NCBI RefSeq assembly: GCF_000787835.1
Contig: NZ_BBPP01000002.1
Coordinates: 116,908-178,844 of the forward strand
Length of the DNA stretch: 61,937 nt
Source: Streptacidiphilus melanogenes
GTDB taxonomy: Bacteria; Actinomycetota; Actinomycetes; Streptomycetales; Streptomycetaceae
Reading direction: 5' to 3'
Part shown: piece after piece, positions 1 to 7,795 of the stretch
How the letters are laid out: every line of letters begins with the position of its first letter
Position numbering within the stretch: the stretch's first letter is position 1
Made by a program: the position numbers and the translations under genes
The notes under the pieces: model-generated
Seen by the model: the letters and a program-made list of their open reading frames with translations, nothing else
What the model was told of the DNA's origin: nothing
Database searches by the model: none

Positions 1-1143
1 GGGGGGGGGCCCCCCCCCGCCGCACCCGCCGAGCTGGAGCGGATGCGGCGGTTGCTCGCGCAGGGCCTCGACGAGGGCGCGCTCGGCATGTCCTCCGGGC
101 TGACGTACACGCCCGGCATGTACGCCGACGCCGCCGAACTCACCGCGCTGTGCGAGGTGGTGGCATCCCGCGGCGGCTACTGGTGTCCGCACCACCGCTC
201 GTACGGCGCGGGCGCGCTGGAGGCCTACGCAGAGGTCGTCGCCATCGCCCGCGACTCCGGCTGCGCGCTGCACCTGGCCCACGCGACGATGAACTTCGAG
301 GTCAACCGCGGCCGCGCCGGTGAGCTGCTCGCCCTCGTCGACGCGGCGGTCGCCGACGGCGTGGACCTGACCCTGGACACCTACCCCTACCTGCCCGGCT
401 CGACCACGCTCGCGGCGCTGCTCCCCGGCTGGGCGGCAGTGGGCGGACCGGCCGAGACGCTGCGCCGTCTGACCGATCCGGCCGCACGGGCACGCATCCG
501 CGCCGACCTCGAGGTGCACGGCTCCGACGGCTGCCACGGCGTCGTCGCCGACTGGGACAGGGTGCAGGTCAGCGGCGTCCGTGAGCCCGCACTGCGGCCC
601 GCGGTGGGCCTGACGGTCCGGCAGCTCGCCCAGCGGGACGGCGTCGAGCCGTTCGAGGCGTTCACGCGGCTGCTGCTCGACGACGGGCTCGGCACGACGA
701 TCCTGCAGCACGTCGGCCACGAGGAGAACGTCCGCGCCATCATGCGCCACCCGGTGCACTGCGGCGGCAGCGACGGCCTGCTGACCGGCGACCGCCCCCA
801 CCCGCGCGCCTACGGCACCTTCCCCCGCTATCTCGGCGCCTACGTACGGGAGCAGGGGGTGCTCTCGCTCCCCGAGGCCGTCCGGCACCTGTCGGCCACA
901 CCGGCCCGACGCCTGGGCCTCCCCGACCGCGGCCAGGTGCGCGAGGGGTGGGTCGCGGACCTGGTCCTCTTCGACCCGGGGACCGTCGCCGAACAGGCCA
1001 CCTACGACGAGCCACGAAGGACCCCGCGCGGGATCCCGTACGTCTTCGTGAACGGCGTCGCGGTGATGGACGACGGACGACGGACCGACGCGCTGCCGGG
1101 CCGGGCGATCACCCGACGTTCTGCGACGCGGAGGCCGGCGTGA
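1..1143 (+). CDS. N-acyl-D-amino-acid deacylase (D-aminoacylase), 5'-truncated by window edge
   Basis: The frame is open from base 1, so this is the C-terminal 380 residues of a longer amidohydrolase that removes the acyl group from N-acyl-D-amino acids. Family landmarks are visible: GALGMSSGL, a DTYPYLPGSTT segment (normally DxYPY), a GGSDGLL segment with the metal-binding Asp, then HPRAYGTFPRYLG and the closing region DLVLFDPGTV followed by GIPYVFVNGV. The N-terminal HxH metal motif lies outside the window. The first 18 bases are nine G then nine C, translating as low-complexity Gly/Pro, so the extreme 5' end may not be reliable sequence. The last 35 bp overlap the convergent gene that ends at 1109. 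Confidence 0.85.
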   Translation, partial: GGGPPPAAPAELERMRRLLAQGLDEGALGMSSGLTYTPGMYADAAELTALCEVVASRGGYWCPHHRSYGAGALEAYAEVVAIARDSGCALHLAHATMNFEVNRGRAGELLALVDAAVADGVDLTLDTYPYLPGSTTLAALLPGWAAVGGPAETLRRLTDPAARARIRADLEVHGSDGCHGVVADWDRVQVSGVREPALRPAVGLTVRQLAQRDGVEPFEAFTRLLLDDGLGTTILQHVGHEENVRAIMRHPVHCGGSDGLLTGDRPHPRAYGTFPRYLGAYVREQGVLSLPEAVRHLSATPARRLGLPDRGQVREGWVADLVLFDPGTVAEQATYDEPRRTPRGIPYVFVNGVAVMDDGRRTDALPGRAITRRSATRRPA

Positions 1144-2563
1144 GCCGCAGCGTGTGAACCGTCCCCGGCATCGGATGGGTGACCGTCAGGGAGAGGACGT
1201 GACGGTTCTCGTCCCACGTGCTGGTGTACTCCGCGTCGAAGTCGATCTGCGGGCCCAGGGGGAAGTCCGACGGCGGGAGGTAAACGTCCGTAGGGCCGAT
1301 GACCCCGGCCTCGTCACGGAACTGGAGGGTGAAGACGAGGGTGCCCTTGTCGTAGTCGAACTCCACCGGCACGCCGGCGATCGCGCGCGGGTACGCGGTC
1401 TGGAGGACACCGGCGATGTCCGCGCCTTTTCCGGGCTTCTGCCAGGGCGACCAGGGACCCGGCACGGTCGTGCAGCAGGCCGAGCCCGCCATCAGGCCGT
1501 CGAGCAGCTCCTGCACGTGGTCGACGTACAGGTGCGCGCCGGGCGCGGTGAAGTCCGCGCCCCAACCGCTCACCAGGATGGGAGCGTCCAGCCGCTTGGC
1601 CGTTCTGGTGACCTGGATGGCCCAGGAGTTGAGCAGGCGGTCGGCCCAGAAGGCGCTGCCGCCGGTGTAGTCGCCGTGCGGGTCGACCGGCGCCGGGTAG
1701 AGCTGGGGGGCGTAGCCGATCCGGGCCGTGCCGTGGCGCGGGTCCGGCAGGTACGGCAGGGCGCTGGGGAGGCCGTCGTCCGCGGACGCGGCCTCCGGCT
1801 CGACGAAGAGCCAGTGGTCCTGGTCGACGGAGCGGACGCGGGCGATGACGCGCTCGTAGAAGGCGGCCAGCGCGCCCGTCTCGAAGGCCGGTCCCTGGAC
1901 GGACCCTCCCCAGGGACGGTCCATCAGGTCGTAGCCCACGACGGCGTCGGCGGGCGACAGCACGCCGCGGGTGTGCGGGAGGTGCGCCGCGAGGTAGCGC
2001 GCGATGTGGGCCCAGGCCGCGGCGTACCGGTCCTGGAGATCGGGGGCGTCGTCCCGGGTGCGCCAGAACTCGTCGGCCGCGTGGATCCTGGCGGCGTCCG
2101 CGACGGCCGGGGCGGCCGCGGTGCCGGGTGGCGGTCCGTAGGCGTCCTGGGTCATCGCGAGAACGACGTGGTCGCCCACGGCTGCGTACTGGTCGACGCG
2201 CCGGACGAGGGCGGCGAGGTAGGCGTCGTCGTAGTGGCCCGGGCTCGGCTCGACGCTGCTCCAGTGCAGCAGCACGCGCGCGAAGTCGTCCCCGAGCAGC
2301 CCGTATTCGCCGGAGGCCGACGCCGGCCCCGCACCCGACGGCGACACCGACAACGCCCCGGACCCCGACGCCGAGGCCGGGGCCGACGTCGGGGCGTCGT
2401 CCGCGTTCAGGCCGTAGAGGATCAGCGCCCGGCCCTCGACGTCCGTCAGGAAGCGCGGCGTGGTCGTACCGACCGCCGCGGGCGTGCCGAGGCGCAGCAG
2501 CAGTCCCGCCGCGCAGGCCAGGACCGCCAGTCCCCCGAGCCATCGACGCGCACGTCCGCGCAC
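1109..2563 (-). CDS. secreted GH5-family-like protein (endoglycoceramidase type) lacking both catalytic Glu
   Basis: This is a 484-residue exported protein. A GTG start is chosen because AGGGGG lies 6 nt upstream and an Arg-rich, hydrophobic signal sequence follows at once (RRWLGGLAVLACAAGLLL). A Ser/Ala/Gly linker (about residues 55-80) precedes a GH5-like barrel and a beta-rich C-terminal domain, the layout of GH5 endoglycoceramidases. Visible barrel landmarks include LLHWSSVEPSPG, YDLMDRPWGG and APILVSGWGADF. In active relatives the last two read NEPW (acid/base Glu) and xEFG (nucleophile Glu). Here they are Asp215-Arg216-Pro217 and Ser-Gly333-Trp-Gly, so both glutamates are missing. I infer a binding or structural role rather than hydrolysis. 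The 3' end overlaps the D-aminoacylase gene. Confidence 0.75.
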   Translation of the reverse strand: MRGRARRWLGGLAVLACAAGLLLRLGTPAAVGTTTPRFLTDVEGRALILYGLNADDAPTSAPASASGSGALSVSPSGAGPASASGEYGLLGDDFARVLLHWSSVEPSPGHYDDAYLAALVRRVDQYAAVGDHVVLAMTQDAYGPPPGTAAAPAVADAARIHAADEFWRTRDDAPDLQDRYAAAWAHIARYLAAHLPHTRGVLSPADAVVGYDLMDRPWGGSVQGPAFETGALAAFYERVIARVRSVDQDHWLFVEPEAASADDGLPSALPYLPDPRHGTARIGYAPQLYPAPVDPHGDYTGGSAFWADRLLNSWAIQVTRTAKRLDAPILVSGWGADFTAPGAHLYVDHVQELLDGLMAGSACCTTVPGPWSPWQKPGKGADIAGVLQTAYPRAIAGVPVEFDYDKGTLVFTLQFRDEAGVIGPTDVYLPPSDFPLGPQIDFDAEYTSTWDENRHVLSLTVTHPMPGTVHTLRLTPASASQNVG

Positions 2564-2689
2564 CCGCCACCCCCTGCAGCCATGGTGATCGTAGATCCAC
2601 AAACTGGGAATGCGCAGGGAGTCGTCCTGATTCTGTATCAACCTCGACGCGCGGGGACCGGTGCGCGTGCGCACGGGTACAGTCCGGCC

Positions 2690-3322
2690 ATGACCCCGTC
2701 CCTGGACCGCCCCCGTTCCGTGCTGCTCGCGGGCCTGACCGCGACGCTGCTGCTGGTGCTGGCGCTCGGCACGGGCACGGTGTGGTTCCGGCTGACGGAC
2801 GCCTTCCCCTCGGCAGCGCACGACGCGGCGCTCGGGGTGCCGCCGTTCCTTCCGGGGCTGCGCCCGGATCCGCGCGGGGACAGCAGCTGGGCGTTCACCC
2901 TCTCGGAGGATTTCGCGGCGCTGCTGCTGGTCGGCGCCGTCGCCCTGCGGCTCCGCCGTCACGTGCTCCGGCATCCCTACGCCGGCGCGCTGCGGCGGTT
3001 GGGCGCGGGCTGGTCGGCGATGGTGCTGGGCGGGGCCGTCGCCGGGGTGTTCCGGGGGCTCGCGCTGGCGCGGATGACGGGCGCGGCGCCGCTCGGCTGG
3101 ACGGTCCACCCGCTGGCCGGAGCCGTGGCGGGCGCAGTGTGGGGCGTGCTGCTGGGCTGGACGGTCGGCCTGGCCGTCGCACTCGTCGGCAACCGGCGCC
3201 TTCGACGGTTGCGGCAGCTGGGACACCCGGGCTCCACCGCCCTGCCATCGGCGCGTCTCCCGCGCGTCCCCGGCCTCTCACATGGTGAAAATCACCGCGC
3301 AGCGGGTATGGCGAGGCACTAG
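2690..3322 (+). CDS. four-TM hypothetical membrane protein
   Basis: The product is 210 residues with about four hydrophobic segments (near residues 10-30, 70-90, 105-125 and 145-165) separated by Arg-rich turns. I recognise no enzymatic motif. The ATG at 2690 is preceded by TACAGT at 2678-2683, six nucleotides away and with no ribosome site between, which fits a leaderless transcript. The gene is divergent from the GH5-like gene. Its TAG stop lies inside the probable -10 hexamer (3320-3325) of the downstream aminotransferase, so the two genes abut tightly but are probably transcribed separately. Confidence 0.7.
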   Translation: MTPSLDRPRSVLLAGLTATLLLVLALGTGTVWFRLTDAFPSAAHDAALGVPPFLPGLRPDPRGDSSWAFTLSEDFAALLLVGAVALRLRRHVLRHPYAGALRRLGAGWSAMVLGGAVAGVFRGLALARMTGAAPLGWTVHPLAGAVAGAVWGVLLGWTVGLAVALVGNRRLRRLRQLGHPGSTALPSARLPRVPGLSHGENHRAAGMARH

Positions 3323-3333
3323 GCTGCATCGGT

Positions 3334-4548
3334 ATGCAGGTGATCCAGTCCAGCAAGCTCGCCAACGTCTGCTACGACATCCGCGGCCCGATCCTCGACG
3401 AGGCCATGCGGCTTGAGGACGAGGGCCACCGCATCCTGAAGCTGAACACCGGGAACCCGGCGCCGTTCGGCTTCGAGGCGCCGCCGGAGATCCTGCAGGA
3501 CATCGTCCGCAACCTCGCCGGGGCCCACGGCTACGGCGACTCCAAGGGCCTGCTCTCGGCCCGCCGCGCCGTGGTCATGCACTACGAGGAGCGCGGCCTG
3601 CACGGCCTGACCGTCGAGGACGTCTACATCGGCAACGGCGTCTCCGAGTTGATCCAGATGGCGATGCAGGCACTGCTGGACGACGGCGACGAGATCCTCG
3701 TCCCCTCCCCCGACTACCCGCTGTGGACGGCGTCGATCAGTCTGTCCGGCGGGACGGCGGTGCACTACCGGTGCGACGAGCAGGCCGACTGGTTCCCCGA
3801 CCTCGCGGACATCGAGTCGAAGATCACCGACCGCACCCGCGGCATCGTGATCATCAACCCGAACAACCCGACCGGTGCGGTCTACCCGGTCGAGCTGCTG
3901 GAGGGCCTCGTCGGGATCGCCCGCCGGCACAACCTGATCGTCTACTCGGACGAGATCTACGACAAGATCCTCTACGACGACGCCGAGCACACCTCCACCG
4001 CGGTGCTCGCGCCGGACCTGCTCTGCCTGACCTTCAACGGCATGTCCAAGGCCTATCGGGTGGCCGGCTTCCGCAGCGGCTGGATGACGATCTCCGGCCC
4101 GAAGGAGGAGGCCCGCAGCTACATCGAGGGCCTGACCACGCTGGCCACCATGCGTCTGTGCGCCAACATGCCCTCACAGCACGCGATCGCCGCCGCACTC
4201 GGCGGGCGTCAGTCGATCAAGGACCTGATCCTGCCCGGCGGCCGACTGCGCGAACAGCGCGACATCGCCTGGAAGATGCTCAACGACATCCCCGGCGTCT
4301 CCTGCGTCAAGCCCAAGGGCGCGCTCTACGCCTTCCCGCGGCTGGACCCGAAGGTCTACAAGATCAAGGACGACGCCCAGATGGTGCTGGACCTGCTCAA
4401 GCAGCAGCACATCTACGTCGTCCAGGGCACCGGCTTCAACTGGCCCGACCCGGACCACTTCCGTCTGGTCACACTGCCGCGCGCGGAAGATCTGAGCGAG
4501 GCGGTCGAGAAGATCGGCGTCTTCCTGTCGACGTACGCGCAGCCCTAG
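3334..4548 (+). CDS. alaA: PLP-dependent aminotransferase, AlaA-type (glutamate-pyruvate)
   Basis: This is a 404-residue fold-type I aminotransferase that would move an amino group between glutamate and pyruvate or similar 2-oxo acids in the cytoplasm. Visible motifs are LNTGNPAPFGF, PNNPTGAVYP, YSDEIYDK and NGMSKAYRVAGFRSGW, with the PLP lysine near residue 239, then a conserved C-terminal arginine region (DHFRLVTLP). Length and motifs match the AlaA (YfbQ) subgroup rather than aspartate transaminases. TAGGCT at 3320-3325 lies 8 nt before the ATG and there is no Shine-Dalgarno sequence, so translation is probably leaderless. Confidence 0.85.
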   Translation: MQVIQSSKLANVCYDIRGPILDEAMRLEDEGHRILKLNTGNPAPFGFEAPPEILQDIVRNLAGAHGYGDSKGLLSARRAVVMHYEERGLHGLTVEDVYIGNGVSELIQMAMQALLDDGDEILVPSPDYPLWTASISLSGGTAVHYRCDEQADWFPDLADIESKITDRTRGIVIINPNNPTGAVYPVELLEGLVGIARRHNLIVYSDEIYDKILYDDAEHTSTAVLAPDLLCLTFNGMSKAYRVAGFRSGWMTISGPKEEARSYIEGLTTLATMRLCANMPSQHAIAAALGGRQSIKDLILPGGRLREQRDIAWKMLNDIPGVSCVKPKGALYAFPRLDPKVYKIKDDAQMVLDLLKQQHIYVVQGTGFNWPDPDHFRLVTLPRAEDLSEAVEKIGVFLSTYAQP

Positions 4549-4584
4549 GACCGGGTTGCCCGACAGTCAAAACGGAATCTTCTT

Positions 4585-4607
4585 TTAGACATAGTCTAAG
4601 TTATGCT
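4585..4607 (+). promoter_or_regulatory. palindromic operator plus -10 box of the 4614 gene
   Basis: A perfect 15-bp palindrome, TTAGAC-ATA-GTCTAA (4585-4599), stands 2 nt before a TATGCT -10 box (4602-4607), which is 6 nt before the ATG. A bound repressor would cover the -35/-10 spacer. Symmetry and length resemble Fur/PerR-family sites, but I cannot assign the regulator. Confidence 0.55.
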
Positions 4608-4613
4608 GTTCGC

Positions 4614-5015
4614 ATGTACGAGCAGCCCAAGACCCGTCCTGTCGTACGTCGGTCGCGGCAGTCCCAGACGCCGGGCACACCCGCGCCTGCTCACAGCGGG
4701 CTGCGCGGACAGCTGGCCGGCCATCTGACGGCGCTCCTCGACGTCACCCGCGAGCTGCACACGCGCACCGGCGACCGTGCGCTGGAGGATGCCGCGGCCG
4801 CGCTGACCGCGCGCATCGCCGAAATCGGCGCCTGCCTCCCGCAGCGCGCCGCCGTCGCCTACCCCGCCGAACTCCCCGCCCTGCACGCCCAGGCCTTCGA
4901 CCTGGCCGGACGGGTGCTGGTGGTGGCCGCCGCCCAGCAGGACACCCGGACGGCGATACTCGCGTGCCGCCGTATGGACTTCCATACGGCGGCACGCGAG
5001 TCGGTGATCTCCTGA
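4614..5015 (+). CDS. conserved hypothetical protein, 133 aa, leaderless
   Basis: This is a small soluble Ala/Arg-rich, mostly helical protein with no recognised domain. The N-terminus is basic and probably disordered (KTRPVVRRSRQS). The body looks like helical repeats (LRGQLAGHLTALLDVTREL, ALHAQAFDLAGRVLVVAAAQ) and the C-terminus is ILACRRMDFHTAARESVIS. The ATG lies 6 nt after a -10 box under a palindromic operator, so expression is probably tightly regulated. The last coding stretch contains a 42-bp near-perfect palindrome that may double as terminator. The gene converges on pckG. Confidence 0.65.
   Translation: MYEQPKTRPVVRRSRQSQTPGTPAPAHSGLRGQLAGHLTALLDVTRELHTRTGDRALEDAAAALTARIAEIGACLPQRAAVAYPAELPALHAQAFDLAGRVLVVAAAQQDTRTAILACRRMDFHTAARESVIS
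4959..5000. terminator. 42-bp palindrome, intragenic bidirectional terminator candidate
   Basis: Two 20-bp arms (4959-4978 and 4981-5000) are perfectly complementary around a 2-bp centre. The arms read CTCGCGTGCCGCCGTATGGA and its reverse complement. The stem lies inside the 3' end of the 133-aa coding region, 13 nt before its stop codon and 55 bp from the pckG stop, where it could end both convergent transcripts. Confidence 0.6.
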
Positions 5016-5054
5016 GGCTCAGCCCGGGCGTCCACGTCAGCCCGGGCTCCAGCC

Positions 5055-6890
5055 TCAGCCCAGACGCTGGGTCAGCTTCTCGTACTCTTCCCACAGGGCC
5101 TTCGGCGTGTGCTCGCCGAACAGCTCCAGGTGCTCGGGGATGAGCGCGGCCTCCTGCTTCCAGATGTCACGGTCGACGGAGAGCAGCAGGTCGAGGTCGG
5201 CCTGGTCGATGCTGAGGCCGTCGAGGTCCAGCGCGTCCTCGGTCGGCAGGATGCCGATCGGCGACTCGACGCCCGCGCCGGTGCCCTCCAGACGCTCGAC
5301 GATCCACTTCAGCACGCGGCTGTTCTCGCCGAAGCCCGGCCAGACGAACTTGCCGTCGGCGTTCTTGCGGAACCAGTTCACGTAGTAGATCTTCGGCAGC
5401 TTGGCGGCGTCGGCGTTCTCGCCGACCTCCAGCCAGTGGGCGAAGTAGTCACCCATGTTGTAGCCGCAGAAGGGCAGCATCGCGAACGGGTCGCGGCGCA
5501 GCTTGCCGACCGTACCCTCGGCGGCGGCGGTCTGCTCCGAGGCGACGTTTGCGCCCAGGAAGACGCCGTGCTGCCAGTCGAAGGACTCGGTCACCAGCGG
5601 AACCGCGCTGGCGCGGCGGCCGCCGAAGAGGATGGCCGAGATCGGCACACCCGCCTGGTCCTCCCACTCCGGGGCGATGGTCGGGCACTGGGCGGCCGGG
5701 ACGGTGAACCGGGCGTTGGGGTGCGCCGCCGGGGTCTCCGACTCGGGGGTCCAGTCGTTGCCCTTCCAGTCCGTGAGGTGCGCGGGCTTCTCCTCGGTCA
5801 TGCCCTCCCACCACACGTCGCCGTCGTCGGTGAGCGCCACGTTGGTGAAGACCGTGTTGGCGTACATCGAGTCGATGGCGTTGGCGTTGGTGTCACGGCC
5901 GGTGCCGGGCGCGACGCCGAAGAAGCCGGCCTCCGGGTTGATCGCGTAGAGGCGGCCGTCCGCACCGAACCGCATCCAGGCGATGTCGTCGCCGATGGTC
6001 TCGACCTTCCAGCCCGGGATGGTGGGCTGGAGCATGGCCAGGTTGGTCTTGCCGCAGGCGCTGGGGAACGCGGCGGCGACGTACTTGGCCTCGCCGGACG
6101 GCGGGGTGAGCTTCAGGACGAGCATGTGCTCGGCCAGCCAGCCCTCGTCGCGGGCCATGGTCGAGGCGATGCGCAGCGCGTAGCACTTCTTGCCGAGCAG
6201 GGCGTTGCCGCCGTAGCCGGAACCGTAGGACCAGATCTCCTTGGTCTCCGGGAAGTGCGAGATGTACTTCGTCTCGTTGCACGGCCACGCCACGTCGGCC
6301 TCGCCCTCCGCGAGCGGGGCGCCGAGGGTGTGCACGGCCTTGACGAACTCGCCGTCCTCACCGAGGAAGTCGAGCACGGCCTGGCCCATGCGGGTCATGG
6401 TGCGCATCGACACTGCGACATAGGCGGAGTCGGTGATCTCGACGCCGTAGGCGGCCAGCGGTGAACCCACGGGACCCATGGAGAACGGCACCACGTACAT
6501 GGTGCGGCCCTTCATGGAGCCCTTGAAGATGTCACCGAAGATGGCACGCATCTCGGCGGGGGCCTTCCAGTGGTTGGTCGGGCCCGCGTCCTTCTCCTCC
6601 TCGGAGCAGATGAACGTGCGGTCCTCGACGCGCGCAACGTCGCGCGGGTCGGAGGCGGCGTAGTAGGAGTTCGGCCGCTTCTCCTCGTTGAGCTTGCGGA
6701 AGGTGCCCTTCTCGACAAGCAGGTCGCACAGACGCTGGTACTCGGCTTCAGAGCCGTCGCACCATTCGATCCGGTCCGGCTGGGTGAGCTCTGCGATCTC
6801 CTGGACCCACGCCAGCAGCTTCTTGTGCCGGGTCGGGGCAGCGTTGACCTGGGCAGAGTTCTCGTTCGGCACGATCGCTCCGTTTCCCAT
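5055..6890 (-). CDS. pckG: phosphoenolpyruvate carboxykinase (GTP)
   Basis: This 611-residue enzyme converts oxaloacetate and GTP to phosphoenolpyruvate, GDP and CO2, the committed step of gluconeogenesis. GTP-class features are clear: the nucleotide-binding loop [12 protein letters not shown] (about residues 274-285), [21 protein letters not shown], and the guanine-binding and C-terminal region [11 protein letters not shown] plus [10 protein letters not shown]. The ATG at 6890 is chosen over an upstream in-frame ATG because AAGGA lies 7 nt before it, the product begins with the usual short polar N-terminus, and length matches the family. The gene is divergent from trhA. A likely -10 (TACGCT) lies about 50 nt upstream of the start. 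Confidence 0.95.
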   Translation of the reverse strand: MGNGAIVPNENSAQVNAAPTRHKKLLAWVQEIAELTQPDRIEWCDGSEAEYQRLCDLLVEKGTFRKLNEEKRPNSYYAASDPRDVARVEDRTFICSEEEKDAGPTNHWKAPAEMRAIFGDIFKGSMKGRTMYVVPFSMGPVGSPLAAYGVEITDSAYVAVSMRTMTRMGQAVLDFLGEDGEFVKAVHTLGAPLAEGEADVAWPCNETKYISHFPETKEIWSYGSGYGGNALLGKKCYALRIASTMARDEGWLAEHMLVLKLTPPSGEAKYVAAAFPSACGKTNLAMLQPTIPGWKVETIGDDIAWMRFGADGRLYAINPEAGFFGVAPGTGRDTNANAIDSMYANTVFTNVALTDDGDVWWEGMTEEKPAHLTDWKGNDWTPESETPAAHPNARFTVPAAQCPTIAPEWEDQAGVPISAILFGGRRASAVPLVTESFDWQHGVFLGANVASEQTAAAEGTVGKLRRDPFAMLPFCGYNMGDYFAHWLEVGENADAAKLPKIYYVNWFRKNADGKFVWPGFGENSRVLKWIVERLEGTGAGVESPIGILPTEDALDLDGLSIDQADLDLLLSVDRDIWKQEAALIPEHLELFGEHTPKALWEEYEKLTQRLG

Positions 6891-7027
6891 CCGGTCGTCC
6901 TTGAACGGATGGTGAGGGGTTGAGGGTCTTCGCAGCGTATCTCCGATGTCCGAGAAGTGACACACCGCGCCCGTGTGAGAACGACAACATCGCAGGTCAG
7001 CGTCACTTTGACGAGAATTCGAGCAGA

Positions 7028-7064
7028 CCTACCAGTAGGTAACCTACGGTGCCGTAGGTATGCT
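7028..7064 (+). promoter_or_regulatory. overlapping palindromes and -10 box upstream of trhA
   Basis: An 18-bp palindrome ACCTACGG-TG-CCGTAGGT (7042-7059) and a 12-bp palindrome CCTAC-CA-GTAGG (7028-7039) share the same CCTAC/GTAGG halves. They run directly into the -10 box TATGCT (7059-7064). The repeated GTAGGT half-sites suggest cooperative repressor binding over the core promoter. Confidence 0.55.
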
Positions 7065-7072
7065 TCGGAAAC

Positions 7073-7735
7073 ATGACTCCAGGGGTGGAAATGAGTGAGC
7101 TGAATTTCCCGCTGAAGCCCGCCATGCGCGGCTGGTTGCATGCGGGAATGTTTCCGGCGACGGTGGCGGCCGGCATCGTGCTGATCTGCCTCGCCACGAC
7201 ACCCGCCGCCCAGGCGGCCTGCGCGATCTACGCCGCCAGCGCCTGGCTGCTGTTCGGCGTCAGCGCGCTGTACCACCGCTTCACCTGGGGGCCACGCGGC
7301 GAGGCGATCCTGCGGCGGCTCGACCACAGCAACATCTTCCTGATCATCGCGGGCACCTACACGCCGGTCACCATCCTGCTGCTGCACGGGGCACGGCAGC
7401 AGGTACTGCTCTGGCTGGTCTGGGCGGGGGCGCTGGCCGGGATCGCCTTCCGGGTCTTCTGGGTCGGCGCGCCGCGCTGGCTGTACACACCCTGCTACCT
7501 GGCGCTCGGCTGGGCGGCCGTCTTCTTCCTGCCCGACTTCTTCCACACCGGCGGCGTCGCGGTGACGGTGCTGATCATCATCGGCGGCGCGCTCTACAGC
7601 ATCGGCGGCGTCATCTACGGCCTCAAGCGTCCGAATCCCTCGCCTCGCTGGTTCGGCTTCCACGAGGTCTTCCACGCGTGCACGCTCGCGGCCTTCACCG
7701 TGCAGTTCGTGGGGGTCTCGCTCGTCGCCATGTAA
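7073..7735 (+). CDS. trhA: PAQR-family membrane homeostasis protein TrhA (hemolysin III family)
   Basis: The product is a seven-TM membrane protein of about 220 residues. PAQR/hemolysin III landmarks are present: ALYHRFTWG, the HSNIFLIIAGTYTPV signature and FHEVFHACTLAAFTVQF, which carry the conserved histidines and aspartate/serine of the putative metal-hydrolase core. In bacteria this family maintains membrane fluidity. Two starts are possible: ATG at 7073, 8 nt after a -10 box (leaderless), or ATG at 7091 with AGGGG five nt upstream. The second is the better ribosome site, but I keep the longer form. Palindromes in the promoter suggest repression. Confidence 0.85.
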   Translation: MTPGVEMSELNFPLKPAMRGWLHAGMFPATVAAGIVLICLATTPAAQAACAIYAASAWLLFGVSALYHRFTWGPRGEAILRRLDHSNIFLIIAGTYTPVTILLLHGARQQVLLWLVWAGALAGIAFRVFWVGAPRWLYTPCYLALGWAAVFFLPDFFHTGGVAVTVLIIIGGALYSIGGVIYGLKRPNPSPRWFGFHEVFHACTLAAFTVQFVGVSLVAM

Positions 7736-7783
7736 TTGACAGTCGCTAGCTTTTGAGAGTTACTGTCAGAAGACAGTAACTCT
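7736..7783 (+). promoter_or_regulatory. promoter and TetR-type operator of the MFS-tetR operon
   Basis: TTGACA (7736-7741) is followed 17 bp later by GTTACT (7759-7764). A perfect 28-bp inverted repeat with arms AGAGTTACTGTC and GACAGTAACTCT around AGAA (7756-7783) covers the -10 and start site. The downstream tetR gene is the obvious source of its ligand-responsive repressor. Confidence 0.75.
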
Positions 7784-7795
7784 TAGGGGGCTGCC

